Positions 24,282-33,488 of a stretch of 64,000 bases of DNA are shown one piece after another (the stretch's first letter is position 1; every line of letters starts with the position of its first letter). The position numbers and the translations under genes were made by a program. The stretch is from JAKOVR01 sp031415655 (lineage in GTDB: Bacteria; Actinomycetota; Acidimicrobiia; Acidimicrobiales; Acidimicrobilacustridaceae), in the NCBI GenBank assembly GCA_031415655.1, contig JANOSD010000073.1:1-64000 (forward strand), in the 5' to 3' direction. The notes beneath the pieces are model-generated. The model ran no database searches. It had not been told where the DNA came from and saw only the letters and a program-made list of their open reading frames with translations.

Positions 24282-25445
24282 GTGGCCGAGATCGAGATCG
24301 GGCTTGGGAAGTCGGGCCGTCGTGCCTATGGCTTCGACGACATCGCCATCGTTCCGAGTCGCCGCACCCGCGACCCAGAGGACGTCGACATCCGTTGGGA
24401 AATCGACGCCTTCGAGTTCCAGTTGCCGTTGATGGCCGCGGCCATGGATGGCGTCGTCAGCCCGGCCACCGCCATCGAGATCGGAAAACTCGGTGGGGTC
24501 GGGGTGCTGAACCTCGAAGGTGTCTGGACCCGCTACGAGGATCCCGACGCCCTGCTCGAGGAGATTGCCACGCTGTCGCCCGAAAAGGCCACGCTTCGTA
24601 TGCAGCAGATCTACCAAGAACCGGTGAAGGTCGAGCTGGTGGGGCAGCGGATCCGGGAGATCAACGAGGCGGGGGTCGTGTCCTGTGCGTCGGTCACACC
24701 GCAGCGCACGCAGTCTTTCATCAAAGAAATCGTCGACGCAGAGCTCGACCTCCTGGTTATCCAGGGCACGGTGGTTTCCGCCGAGCACGTATCCAAGACG
24801 GTCGAACCGCTGAATCTCAAGCAGTTCATTCGTGAACTCGACATGCCCGTGATCGTCGGTGGATGCGCCAGCTACCAGGCGGCCCTTCACCTCATGCGCA
24901 CGGGCGCCGCCGGCATTCTCGTCGGCGTCGGACCGGGCCACGCTTGCACCACTCGGGGCGTGCTCGGCATTGGCGTACCGCAGGCCACAGCTATCGCCGA
25001 TGCTCGGGCGGCCCGGATGCGTCACCTCGACGAGACCGGCGTCTACGTGCACGTCATCGCCGACGGTGGGATGGGCACGGGGGGCGACATCGCCAAAGCG
25101 ATCGTGTGTGGTGCCGACGCAGTGATGATTGGTTCGCCGCTTGCCGCCGCCCATGAGGCGCCCGGGCACGGCTACCACTGGGGGATGGCTACCTTCCATC
25201 CAACGCTTCCACGGGGCGCTCGGGTGCAAACGGTTCCGAGAGGTTCACTTCGGGAGATTCTCGTGGGCCCGGCCCACGAGAACGATGGCCGCCTCAACCT
25301 TTTCGGGGCCCTCCGCACCTCGATGGCCACCTGCGGGTACGAAACGCTCAAGGAGTTCCAGAAGGCTGAGGTGATGGTTGCTCCTGCCCTGCTCACCGAA
25401 GGCAAGAGTCTCCAGCGCGACCAACGGGTCGGGATGGGCTACTGA
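24282..25445 (+). CDS. guaB3: GuaB3-type IMP dehydrogenase family protein
   Basis: The 387-residue TIM-barrel protein belongs to the IMP dehydrogenase / GMP reductase family, in the actinobacterial GuaB3 branch that lacks CBS domains. 'AYGFDDIAIVPSRRTRDPED' is the family start, 'VGPGHACTTRGVLGIGVPQ' holds the catalytic Cys loop, and 'VIADGGMGTGGDIAKAIVCG' is the phosphate-binding part. GTG 24282 follows an AAGGAG ribosome-binding site. It lies in one direction with guaA two genes downstream, which supports a role in guanine nucleotide supply. Whether GuaB3 is an active dehydrogenase or a GMP reductase-like enzyme is not settled by sequence. Confidence 0.88.
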   Translation: MAEIEIGLGKSGRRAYGFDDIAIVPSRRTRDPEDVDIRWEIDAFEFQLPLMAAAMDGVVSPATAIEIGKLGGVGVLNLEGVWTRYEDPDALLEEIATLSPEKATLRMQQIYQEPVKVELVGQRIREINEAGVVSCASVTPQRTQSFIKEIVDAELDLLVIQGTVVSAEHVSKTVEPLNLKQFIRELDMPVIVGGCASYQAALHLMRTGAAGILVGVGPGHACTTRGVLGIGVPQATAIADARAARMRHLDETGVYVHVIADGGMGTGGDIAKAIVCGADAVMIGSPLAAAHEAPGHGYHWGMATFHPTLPRGARVQTVPRGSLREILVGPAHENDGRLNLFGALRTSMATCGYETLKEFQKAEVMVAPALLTEGKSLQRDQRVGMGY

Positions 25446-25471
25446 TTCTCCCCGCCGGGGATCGGGCCACG

Positions 25472-25882
25472 ATGACCGTCACGCGCACCTACTTCATGCT
25501 TGATGTGGCTGATATGGCGCGCGCGGTCGACTTTTACCGCAAGGTGCTGGGGCCGTCCGTGATCCGCCACGAGTCGGGATCGTGGAGCGAACTTAAGGTG
25601 GGGGAGACAACGGTGGCACTCCACGCATCCACCTCCCCCGCTCCGAAAGCCACGGCACTGGCGATCGACGTGGCCGACCTTCGTGCGTGTTACGACGCGG
25701 TGCTTCGCCACGGTGGGCACGTGCTGGCCGGGCCGGTAATTGAACATAACGGGCACCTCAGCTACGAGGTGGCCGACACCGAAGGCAACACTTTTACCCT
25801 CGCCAGTGCGGTGCCGCTTCCCCCGATCGTCAACACTGCCCCGTCCATAGTCTCCCCCGAGTCTCCCCCGACCCTCCCGTGA
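25472..25882 (+). CDS. VOC-family (glyoxalase/dioxygenase fold) protein
   Basis: The 136-residue protein has the vicinal oxygen chelate repeat: 'YFMLDVADMARAVDFYRKVL' begins the first beta-alpha-beta-beta-beta unit and 'ATALAIDVADLRACYDAV' the second, ending 'EVADTEGNTFTLAS'. Members bind a divalent metal and act as glyoxalases, epimerases, dioxygenases or drug-binding proteins. The substrate here is unknown, and the first-strand His typical of glyoxalase I is replaced ('YFMLD'), so a binding role is possible. It sits between guaB3 and guaA, 26 and 7 bp from them, and is probably co-transcribed. Confidence 0.8.
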   Translation: MTVTRTYFMLDVADMARAVDFYRKVLGPSVIRHESGSWSELKVGETTVALHASTSPAPKATALAIDVADLRACYDAVLRHGGHVLAGPVIEHNGHLSYEVADTEGNTFTLASAVPLPPIVNTAPSIVSPESPPTLP

Positions 25883-25889
25883 CACTCCT

Positions 25890-27443
25890 ATGACCGAGCA
25901 GACCTCTCACTACGACACCGTGCTTGTTGTCGACTTCGGCGCCCAGTACGCCCAACTCATTGCCCGCCGCGTGCGTGAAGCCCACGTCTACAGCGAGATC
26001 GTGCCCCACACCATCACCGCGGAGGAGATCGTTGCACGGAACCCCGCTGGTGTGATCTTCAGCGGTGGCCCGGCGTCGGTCCACGTGGAGGGTGCCCCGC
26101 GCATCGATCCTGCGATCTATGCGAGCGGCGTGCCCATTCTCGGGATCTGTTACGGCGCCCAGCTGGTCGCCCTCCAGCTCGGCGGCGAGGTGAGCAAACT
26201 CGATCGAGGCGAGTATGGCAAGACCGACCTCACGGTGTCCGCCAACGGCGGGGTGCTCTTCGGCTCCGACCAACCCCGCGACCAGACCGTGTGGATGAGC
26301 CACTTCGACTCGATCACCCGCGCCCCCGACGGGTTCTCGGTCACGGCCACCACCGACCACGTGCCCGCCGCCGCATTCGAGAATGTGGAGCGCAAAATTT
26401 ACGCCGTGCAGTTCCACCCCGAGGTTGGGCACACGCCCCAAGGCCAGGAGATTCTGGAGCGGTTCCTCTACGACGCCTGTGGTTGCCGGCCCACGTGGAC
26501 CATGACGTCGATCATCGAAACGTCGGTTGAGGCGATTCGCGAGCAGGTGGGCACAGGCCGCGCAATTTGCGGCCTCTCCGGCGGGGTCGATTCCGCCGTG
26601 GCTGCGGCACTGGTCCATCGAGCGATCGGAGCCCAACTCACGTGTGTGTTCGTCGATACCGGCCTGATGCGATTGGATGAAGGCGAGCAGGTGGTCGAAA
26701 CGTTCAAACGGAACTTCGGCATCGAATTGATCCATGCTCACGCGGAGGATCGGTTCTTTGAACGTCTTGAGGGGCTTGTGGATCCGGAGGAGAAACGAAA
26801 AGCCATCGGCGAGTTGTTCATCCGGGTGTTCGAAGACGCACAAGGTGGGATCGACGATGCCCGTTTCCTCGTTCAGGGCACGCTGTATCCCGACGTGATC
26901 GAGTCGGGTACCAAGGATGCGGCGAAGATCAAGAGCCACCACAACGTTGGCGGGCTCCCCGACGACATGGACTTCGAGTTGATCGAACCGCTTCGTAGCC
27001 TGTTCAAGGATGAGGTGCGCCTGGTGGGCGAGGAACTGGGGCTTCCGGCGGAGATTGTGTGGCGCCAGCCGTTTCCCGGACCGGGCCTGGGTGTGCGGAT
27101 TATCGGTGAGGTCACGCGGGAACGGGTGGCGATCTTGCAGCGTGCCGACGCCATCGTGCGTGACGAGATTGCGAAGGCAGGGCTGGAACGCGAGATTTGG
27201 CAGGCCTTCGCCGTGTTGCCCGACATCCGCAGCGTGGGGGTGATGGGTGATGAGCGAACCTACGCCTACCCGATCATCATTCGTGCGGTCACTTCTGAGG
27301 ATGCCATGACCGCCGACTGGGCTCGCCTGCCCTACGACCTTCTCGAGCGGATGAGCAACCGGATCATCAACGAGGTCGACGGCGTCAACCGCGTGGTCTA
27401 TGACATCACGTCGAAGCCGCCTGGCACCATCGAGTGGGAGTGA
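25890..27443 (+). CDS. guaA: GMP synthase (glutamine-hydrolysing)
   Basis: GuaA turns XMP, glutamine and ATP into GMP. The 517-residue protein has the N-terminal class I amidotransferase domain with Cys87 in 'ILGICYGAQLVAL' and His/Glu in 'QFHPEVGHTP'. The ATP pyrophosphatase PP-loop 'GLSGGVDSAVAAALVHR' (about residue 230) follows, then the C-terminal dimerisation domain ending 'NRVVYDITSKPPGTIEWE', the family's normal end. ATG 25890 lies 7 bp after the VOC gene. Confidence 0.97.
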   Translation: MTEQTSHYDTVLVVDFGAQYAQLIARRVREAHVYSEIVPHTITAEEIVARNPAGVIFSGGPASVHVEGAPRIDPAIYASGVPILGICYGAQLVALQLGGEVSKLDRGEYGKTDLTVSANGGVLFGSDQPRDQTVWMSHFDSITRAPDGFSVTATTDHVPAAAFENVERKIYAVQFHPEVGHTPQGQEILERFLYDACGCRPTWTMTSIIETSVEAIREQVGTGRAICGLSGGVDSAVAAALVHRAIGAQLTCVFVDTGLMRLDEGEQVVETFKRNFGIELIHAHAEDRFFERLEGLVDPEEKRKAIGELFIRVFEDAQGGIDDARFLVQGTLYPDVIESGTKDAAKIKSHHNVGGLPDDMDFELIEPLRSLFKDEVRLVGEELGLPAEIVWRQPFPGPGLGVRIIGEVTRERVAILQRADAIVRDEIAKAGLEREIWQAFAVLPDIRSVGVMGDERTYAYPIIIRAVTSEDAMTADWARLPYDLLERMSNRIINEVDGVNRVVYDITSKPPGTIEWE

Positions 27444-27566
27444 GTTTCCCCGACCGACCGGCTTTTGGAAGACGCCAACATGGATCGGGCGAAGTCGGTA
27501 CCATCGGGTAAACAGTTGCTGCCCGGTACCTGAACGCAGACGCACATCCCGATGATCCGGAGGTCC

Positions 27567-27923
27567 ATGGCGGTGGACAGCCCTTTCCCCCACGACGAAC
27601 TTCTCGGCGCATCTGGGATGCCCGGTTCCGTTGCATCTGTCGTGGGCACGATCACCGACATCGACGATGGCGTGGCGCGAATTCTGATCGGGTCCTCCGA
27701 GGAGGAGTGGTGGTTCCCGACCACGATGCTCCCAAGAAGTGTTCGGGCCGGTGATTCGCTCGACTTCGCTCCTGAAGGCGGTCGATACCTTGTGCTGGGA
27801 GCCTCGATGGCCGACGACGAAACCCGTAACCGATCGATCGAAGATCGGCTTTCGCGGCCGCTGAGTGCGAAAAAGACCGAACAGGTCGAGGCCCGAGCGT
27901 TGGGACGGCAACTTCGTGGGTAG
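27567..27923 (+). CDS. Small beta-rich protein, possibly DUF3006-like
   Basis: This is a 118-residue protein. 'SVVGTITDIDDGVARILIG' and 'WWFPTTMLPRSVRAGDSLDF' resemble the short beta-barrel DUF3006 proteins of bacteria, in which a 'DRIEDGxAVL' strand pair is followed by a 'LPxGxxEG' turn. A basic, polar C-terminus follows ('ETRNRSIEDRLSRPLSAKKT'). The function is unknown. ATG 27567 is preferred over GTG/ATG codons 15 bp upstream. It is convergent with the F420-type oxidoreductase gene. Confidence 0.55.
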   Translation: MAVDSPFPHDELLGASGMPGSVASVVGTITDIDDGVARILIGSSEEEWWFPTTMLPRSVRAGDSLDFAPEGGRYLVLGASMADDETRNRSIEDRLSRPLSAKKTEQVEARALGRQLRG

Positions 27924-27970
27924 GTGGTGGCCGCAGGCTTGGGTCTCCGCGGCGATGGCCCCGGCTTTGC

Positions 27971-28921
27971 TCAAGCGCCGTGAAGGGCGGCCACGACTGG
28001 TGCCATCGCTTCAAAGGCATCGGCACTGATGGTGAGGTAGGAGATGCCCCATCGTTCCCGTCGCTCAAGCAGCGTCTCCACTATTTGCGGCACCGGGCCA
28101 GCGATTGCGTGGGGCGACGCAAGGGCGTCGGCGGGGGAGAGACCGAGGACTGGACCGAGTACTTCGGCGAGCCCTTGCGGGTCGTCCGTCACCGCCGCAA
28201 TGTGGATTCGCGACTGGAGTATCAGCTGATCGAAACGTGCACCAGCGGCCTCACGGATCCACCCCAGCTTCAGGTCAGTCGACTCGGCGGTGGCGGTGGG
28301 GCCGGATCGTTCGTCAATCGTACCGGCCCACATTTTGATGTTGAGCCCAATGATGTCGGCCTCTTGCGCGGCCAAGGTGAGCATGCGTTTCCCTCCACCA
28401 CCTATAAACACGGGAGGAAATCGTTGCGTGGGTTTGGGGGTGCCTTCGAGGTCGGTGATGGTGTAGTGGTCCCCCGAAAACGAATACGGCCCGTCGGCCC
28501 ACAAACCCTTGATGATGGTGAGGGCCTCGGCCATGCGATCGATCCGCACGCCGGGCCGGTCGAACGGGATACCTGTCGTCGCGTAGTCGGATGTCTGCCA
28601 GCCAGCCCCGATGCCGAACTCGAAACGACCGTCGGTGAGGACGTCGAGCGAAGCGGCCTCCTTGGCCAGCATGACGGGGTGATGAAAGTCATTGGCGTAC
28701 ACCACCGATCCCACGCGGATCGACGAGGTGGCTTCCGCGGCAGCCAGGATTGCCGGAGTGGTGGCGAATTGATCCCGCACATGATCGGCCACGGTGAGCA
28801 CGTCGTAGCCAAGGTCCTCCACTCGTTTGGAACGCTCTCGCCATTCCACTCGCGTGAGGGCCCCGGAGAGTTGCACACCGAAACGAAAGGGCTTGACCGA
28901 AGGCGCGGGGACAGAACTCAT
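27971..28921 (-). CDS. LLM-class (luciferase-like) F420-dependent oxidoreductase
   Basis: The 316-residue TIM-barrel protein starts 'FRFGVQLSGALTRVEWRERS' and contains 'YDVLTVADHVRDQFATTPA', 'ANDFHHPVMLAKEAASLDVL', 'GRFEFGIGAGWQTSDYATTG' and 'PPVFIGGGGKRML'. These are signatures of the TIGR03621-type LLM oxidoreductases, predicted to use coenzyme F420. F420 enzymes of this kind are frequent in actinobacteria, but the substrate is not predictable. FMN dependence is the alternative. ATG 28921 lies 30 bp from the divergent hydrolase gene, so the two may share a promoter region. Confidence 0.85.
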   Translation of the reverse strand: MSSVPAPSVKPFRFGVQLSGALTRVEWRERSKRVEDLGYDVLTVADHVRDQFATTPAILAAAEATSSIRVGSVVYANDFHHPVMLAKEAASLDVLTDGRFEFGIGAGWQTSDYATTGIPFDRPGVRIDRMAEALTIIKGLWADGPYSFSGDHYTITDLEGTPKPTQRFPPVFIGGGGKRMLTLAAQEADIIGLNIKMWAGTIDERSGPTATAESTDLKLGWIREAAGARFDQLILQSRIHIAAVTDDPQGLAEVLGPVLGLSPADALASPHAIAGPVPQIVETLLERRERWGISYLTISADAFEAMAPVVAALHGA

Positions 28922-28951
28922 GCGGTGCGAGTGTGCCGTAGTGTCGAGGCT

Positions 28952-29782
28952 GTGAGCAAAGAGAATCGGTCCCTGCTGCAGGACTTCGAGTCCACCACCT
29001 TCACCCATAGCGGGGTGAAACGTGAGGTGTTCCGGCTTGGGAAAGGCCCGGCGGTGATCGTGATGGAGGAGATGCCAGGGATCACGCCCAAGGTGATCGA
29101 GTTCGCTCGTCGGGTGGCGGGCATCGGGTGCACCGCCGTTATCCCGCACCTATTCGGGGATCCCGGCCGAAGTTCCTGGACGAACCCGGCGAAGCGCCGT
29201 CCGGATGCGGCCTACATGCTCTCCTCGATCGCGCCGGCGTGCGTGGCCAAAGAGTTCACGGCGTTCGCCACCGGCCAAACCTCCCCGGTGATCGATTGGT
29301 TGCGGGCACTTTCTCGCCACGAGTTCGAGCAATGCGGTGGCAAAGGCGTGGGTGCCGTAGGGATGTGTTTCACCGGTGGGTTTGCTCTGGGAATGATGGT
29401 TGACGACCACATCATGGCCCCCGTGTTGAGCCAGCCGTCATTGCCCATCGCCGTGAAGGGCGCCAAGGCCAGGGCGTCGGTGCACCTTTCGCCCGCCGAT
29501 CTCGAACGGGTGAAGGAGCGAGCGGCGGCCGGAGTCTGCGTGCTCGGATTGCGTTTCACCGGTGACCGCCTCTCGCCCCCGGAGCGGTTCGCCACCCTGC
29601 GGCGAGAACTCGGCGATGCCTTCATCGGTGTCGAGATCGATTCGTCCAAAGGGAACATCCACGGCATTCGGCGCACCGCTCACTCGGTGCTCACCGAGGA
29701 CCTCGTCGACGAGCCCGGGCACCCCACCCACGACGCCCTGAACCAGGTGCTTGACTTCTTCCGAGATCGCCTGATCCCGTAG
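28952..29782 (+). CDS. Dienelactone hydrolase family protein
   Basis: This 276-residue alpha/beta hydrolase has 'AVIVMEEMPGITPKVIEFA' as the family N-terminal motif and the Cys nucleophile in 'GAVGMCFTGGFALGM' (family pattern G-x-C-x-G-G). 'VCVLGLRFTGDRLSPPERF' carries the acid and 'NIHGIRRTAHSVL' a possible His. Dienelactone hydrolases open lactones in chlorocatechol breakdown, but most members act on other esters or lactones. GTG 28952 is the start nearest the conserved fold. The neighbouring F420-type enzyme suggests a shared catabolic role, which is an inference. Confidence 0.8.
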   Translation: MSKENRSLLQDFESTTFTHSGVKREVFRLGKGPAVIVMEEMPGITPKVIEFARRVAGIGCTAVIPHLFGDPGRSSWTNPAKRRPDAAYMLSSIAPACVAKEFTAFATGQTSPVIDWLRALSRHEFEQCGGKGVGAVGMCFTGGFALGMMVDDHIMAPVLSQPSLPIAVKGAKARASVHLSPADLERVKERAAAGVCVLGLRFTGDRLSPPERFATLRRELGDAFIGVEIDSSKGNIHGIRRTAHSVLTEDLVDEPGHPTHDALNQVLDFFRDRLIP

Positions 29783-29857
29783 TCGCGGGCGGTCCGCCGT
29801 GTTCGCTGGTTTACGCCCAATGAGAAGGGTCACCACGGCACCAACGGCATTCGGTTG

Positions 29858-29883
29858 AGCCGTCCTTCCCGCTTCGGACGGCT
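29858..29883 (+). terminator. Possible terminator hairpin
   Basis: AGCCGTCC at 29858-29865 pairs with GGACGGCT at 29876-29883 around a 10-bp loop, in the 185-bp gap between the dienelactone hydrolase gene and pcrA. No U tract follows. Confidence 0.4.
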
Positions 29884-29967
29884 GCGGATAGATGCGGTGA
29901 AGGTTCGAAACGCAAGATGAACGTGGCATCCAGGCGCGACCGAATGGTTGGGTAGGGTGGCCGGGCG

Positions 29968-32364
29968 ATGCCTGCCACTGATGATTCCCCGCCGCTCGAC
30001 CCCGCCGACTACGGCTACGACGAGGCGGCCGACGCCAGCGAAGCACCGCGGCACGACGATCTTCTCGACGGCCTGAACCCCTCGCAACTTGCCGCCGTCA
30101 CCCACATGGGGAGCCCGTTGCTGGTGGTCGCGGGCGCCGGGTCCGGCAAGACCCGCGTGCTCACCAGAAGGATCGCCCACCTGATCAAACGGGAAGGTGT
30201 GTCCCCTTTCGAGATCTTGGCGATCACGTTCACGAACCGTGCTGCCGGGGAGATGAAGGAACGGGTGGGCGCGTTAGTGGGGCCGGTCGCCAACAAAATG
30301 TGGGTCTCTACCTTCCACTCCGCCTGCGTGCGGATTCTTCGCCGCGATGCGCATTTGTTGGGGTACCCGTCGAGCTTCACCATTTACGACCAGTCCGACG
30401 CAGTGCGGCTCACCGGGTACGTGCTTCGCGATCTCAACCTTGATCCCAAGAAGTTTCCCCCACGTTCGGTGCACGGCACGATCTCGTCGGCCAAGAACAA
30501 CGGTCAGACCGTCGAGCAGTTCGCCGAACAAGCCACGGTGATCGTGCACCGAAAAATCGCCGACGTCTACAAGGAGTATCAAGCGCGGCTTCTCCGGGCT
30601 GGTGCCATGGATTTCGACGACCTCCTTTCTGTCGCGGTCCAGGTGATGCGAACCCATCCCGAGGTCTTGGGGCACTATCAGCAGCGTTTCCAACATGTTC
30701 TGGTCGACGAGTACCAGGACACCAACCCGGTGCAAAACGAGTTGGTGCTCATGCTCGGGGCCGAGCACCGCAACGTGTGTGTGGTGGGCGACGGCGACCA
30801 GTCGGTGTACCGCTTCCGGGGAGCCGATCTACGCAACATCTTGCAATTCGAGGAGTCCTTCCCCGATGCCACCATCGTGGTGCTCGATCAGAACTACCGG
30901 TCCACACAAACGGTGCTCGATGCGGCCAATGCCGTGATCGTGAACAACCAGGCCCGCAAACACAAAGACCTGTGGACCGAATCGGGAGCCGGCGAGGCGA
31001 TAGTTCGTTATGAAGCCGACGACGAAACCGACGAGTCGCAGTGGGTCGCTCGTCAGATGGCCGCGCTTCACGATGCCCATGGGCACGCGTGGGGCGACAT
31101 GGCGGTCTTTTATCGCACCAACGCGCAGAGCCGGGTGGTGGAGGAGCAGTTCTTCCGGTCTGGCATCCCTTACAAGGTGATTGGGGGCACCCGCTTCTAT
31201 GACCGCAAAGAGGTCAAGGATGCCATGGCCTACCTGAAGGCGGTGGTGAACCCGGCCGACGAGGTGAGCGTGAAACGGGTGCTCAATGTGCCGAAACGTG
31301 GCGTGGGTGATAGTTCCATTGCTCGCATCGATGCCTGGGCTGCTTCTCACGGGATTACCTTCACGGCGGCGCTGCGCCACGCGCCGGAAGCCGGGGTAAC
31401 GGGCCGAGCGCTCAAAGGCATCGAGCAGTTCTTGATCCTTATCGACGGGGTTGCCCCGTATCTCGAGGATGGCCCCGCCCTGGTGCTCGAAGAGCTGATG
31501 AAACGTTCCGGCTATGTGCGCGAACTCGAAGCCGAACATTCGGTGGAGTCTGAAGGTCGCCTCGAAAACCTGGCCGAGCTGATTGGGGCGGCGCAACAGT
31601 TCGAGCGGGTCGAGGAGTTCCTCGAACAGGTGAGCCTTGTGGCCGACACCGACCAGCTCCAAGCCGTCGATTCGCAGGTTGTGTTGATGACCCTCCACTC
31701 GGCCAAGGGGCTTGAGTTTCCGATCGTGTTCATCGTGGGTATGGAAGATGGCGTGTTTCCCCATCAACGATCGCTGGGCGATCCCGACGAGCTCGAGGAA
31801 GAACGGAGGCTGGCCTATGTGGGAATCACGCGGGCGATGCACCGGCTTCACCTCAGCCACGCCTGGGCCCGAACGCTCTATGGCGGCACGCAGTACAACC
31901 CGCCCAGCCGGTTCCTCAAGGAGATCCCTGCAGAACTGGTCAAGGAAGTGAAAGGCCTTCGACGTGGGTCACGCGGCGGCCCTGGCTCGGGGTTCGGTGC
32001 CGGTTCGAGTTCGGGTGCCGGTTCGAGTTCGGGCACGGGCACGGGTTCGAGTTCGGGCGAGAGCGGCGAACGGCGCGGTCGGTCCTTTGGGGGGTTCGAC
32101 CCCGACGACGACGATCGCAGTCGGGTGGCGTCGCACCGCGAACGTGTGGTGGAGCGAGCAATGGCGCCGGCCTCACCGCCCTCGCAGAGCGGCGCACACC
32201 TGCTCGGGTTGTCCGTCGGCGACGACGTCCGGCATCCCACGTTTGGCGACGGTGTGATCCTTCGCATCGACGGCACCGCCGACAAGGCGGTGGCCCACGT
32301 GCGGTTTTCCGAGGGCGTCACCAAGCAGTTGTTGATGAGCTGGGCACCGCTCGTAAAAGTCTGA
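29968..32364 (+). CDS. pcrA: ATP-dependent DNA helicase PcrA/UvrD
   Basis: This 798-residue superfamily 1A 3'-5' helicase acts in nucleotide excision repair and removal of replication blocks. Motif Ia/Walker A is 'VVAGAGSGKTRVLTRRIA' (residues 54-71), motif II 'VDEYQDTNPVQNEL', motif III 'GDGDQSVYRFRGAD', motif IV 'LDQNYRSTQTVLDAAN', motif V 'TLHSAKGLEFPIVFIVGMED' and motif VI 'EEERRLAYVGITRAM'. A Gly/Ser-rich linker (about residues 665-705), built of repeated GGTTCGAGTTCGGG units, joins the motor to a C-terminal SH3-like domain ('GDDVRHPTFGDGVILRIDG') that in PcrA contacts RNA polymerase. The ATG start at 29968 gives a short acidic N-terminus. Confidence 0.96.
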   Translation: MPATDDSPPLDPADYGYDEAADASEAPRHDDLLDGLNPSQLAAVTHMGSPLLVVAGAGSGKTRVLTRRIAHLIKREGVSPFEILAITFTNRAAGEMKERVGALVGPVANKMWVSTFHSACVRILRRDAHLLGYPSSFTIYDQSDAVRLTGYVLRDLNLDPKKFPPRSVHGTISSAKNNGQTVEQFAEQATVIVHRKIADVYKEYQARLLRAGAMDFDDLLSVAVQVMRTHPEVLGHYQQRFQHVLVDEYQDTNPVQNELVLMLGAEHRNVCVVGDGDQSVYRFRGADLRNILQFEESFPDATIVVLDQNYRSTQTVLDAANAVIVNNQARKHKDLWTESGAGEAIVRYEADDETDESQWVARQMAALHDAHGHAWGDMAVFYRTNAQSRVVEEQFFRSGIPYKVIGGTRFYDRKEVKDAMAYLKAVVNPADEVSVKRVLNVPKRGVGDSSIARIDAWAASHGITFTAALRHAPEAGVTGRALKGIEQFLILIDGVAPYLEDGPALVLEELMKRSGYVRELEAEHSVESEGRLENLAELIGAAQQFERVEEFLEQVSLVADTDQLQAVDSQVVLMTLHSAKGLEFPIVFIVGMEDGVFPHQRSLGDPDELEEERRLAYVGITRAMHRLHLSHAWARTLYGGTQYNPPSRFLKEIPAELVKEVKGLRRGSRGGPGSGFGAGSSSGAGSSSGTGTGSSSGESGERRGRSFGGFDPDDDDRSRVASHRERVVERAMAPASPPSQSGAHLLGLSVGDDVRHPTFGDGVILRIDGTADKAVAHVRFSEGVTKQLLMSWAPLVKV

Positions 32365-32522
32365 CCCCCGCAGACCGCCCTCTGGAGCGGCAGTCTGCCC
32401 GCCATTCGCTTGCGCCTCCGCCGGGAACCATTGGACCGTGACGGGTACCCGCCGGCGGGTGAAACGACGGAGGGTCCGGGTGGAGTTTCGGCACTGCTCA
32501 CCGGCGATGGCAAGGTGGAGAG

Positions 32523-33410
32523 ATGGTCGCCGAGCTTCAACCCACCCTACTTGTCAACCCGGCATCGGGTCCCGAAGACAACGAACCTGAGTTGCTGATC
32601 GAAGCGGCCAGATCAGTCGATGTTCGCGTGGTTGAACTTTCCGACGGCGATGATCTCGCCGCCGTCGTTGCGAAGGTCGCACCCACAGCGTCCATGCTCG
32701 GCATGGCGGGGGGCGACGGTTCGCTCGGTGTGGTGGCCAACGTGTGTATCGCTTGCGACATCCCCTTCGTGTGCATCCCGTTCGGCACTCGGAATCATTT
32801 CGCGCTCGACCTCGGCCTCGACCGGTCCGACCCGGTGGCGGCGTTGGCTGCGTTCGCCTCGGGGCAGGAGCGGTGGGTCGACGTGGGGTGGGTTGGTGAC
32901 CGAGTATTCCTCAACAATCTGACCTTCGGTGTGTATGCCGAGGCGGTGCATACGACCGAGTACCGGGAAGGCAAAATCCGCACCGGTCTTCGAGTGACTC
33001 GGGAACTGCTTCGTGGCGAAGCCGAGGTGGATGCCTTTTCTGTCATCGACCCCGACGGCAACGTCTACGAATCGCCTTTCGCATTGCTCATCGCCAACAA
33101 TCTGTACGGCGACGGGGCCCGCCTCGCCGGCCTCGGCCGTCGTTCCTCGCTGAATCAAGGTCTCCTACAGGTGTCGGTGATCGATGCCGACACCGGGTGG
33201 GACCTCGCCGGGTTGATTGTGGCGGCGGCCACGCTGGGTACGCCAGAGGATCACGGCGCATTTCAACGGTGGACGTCACCGGCGATCACGATCTCGTCCT
33301 CGCAATCCGTGGTCCGGGCTGGCCTCGACGGCGAAGCCGTCACCCTCGACGCACCGGTGGAGGTCGTGGTCGGGCCTCAGGTGCTTCGTGTCGCATTGCC
33401 CATTCCGTAG
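32523..33410 (+). CDS. Diacylglycerol/lipid kinase family protein
   Basis: The 295-residue protein has the DAGK/LCB5 fold that adds phosphate to lipids such as diacylglycerol or sphingoid bases. 'TLLVNPASGPEDNEPELL' is the start motif, 'LGMAGGDGSLGVVANVC' the nucleotide-binding GGDGS loop, and 'CIPFGTRNHFALDLGLD' the GTxNxFAxxLG motif. The C-terminal beta-sandwich ends 'GPQVLRVALPIP'. 'AGLDGEAVTLDAPVEV' is the usual DGE motif. Whether it makes phosphatidic acid or acts on another lipid is open. GGAGAG just before ATG 32523 serves as ribosome-binding site. A weak hairpin at 32370-32398 separates it from pcrA. Confidence 0.85.
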   Translation: MVAELQPTLLVNPASGPEDNEPELLIEAARSVDVRVVELSDGDDLAAVVAKVAPTASMLGMAGGDGSLGVVANVCIACDIPFVCIPFGTRNHFALDLGLDRSDPVAALAAFASGQERWVDVGWVGDRVFLNNLTFGVYAEAVHTTEYREGKIRTGLRVTRELLRGEAEVDAFSVIDPDGNVYESPFALLIANNLYGDGARLAGLGRRSSLNQGLLQVSVIDADTGWDLAGLIVAAATLGTPEDHGAFQRWTSPAITISSSQSVVRAGLDGEAVTLDAPVEVVVGPQVLRVALPIP

Positions 33411-33488
33411 AGCCACCTCGTAGCCCGTTCGAGTACGTGCGTATTCTCACCATATGCCCGGGGTGTTACCTTTGTCACACCACTCGAG

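Noticed and set aside
25830..27974. A long open frame on the minus strand opposite guaA (714 codons)
   Set aside because: It mirrors guaA codon by codon, has no recognisable motif and low-complexity His/Arg/Gly content, as expected for an antisense shadow in GC-rich DNA.
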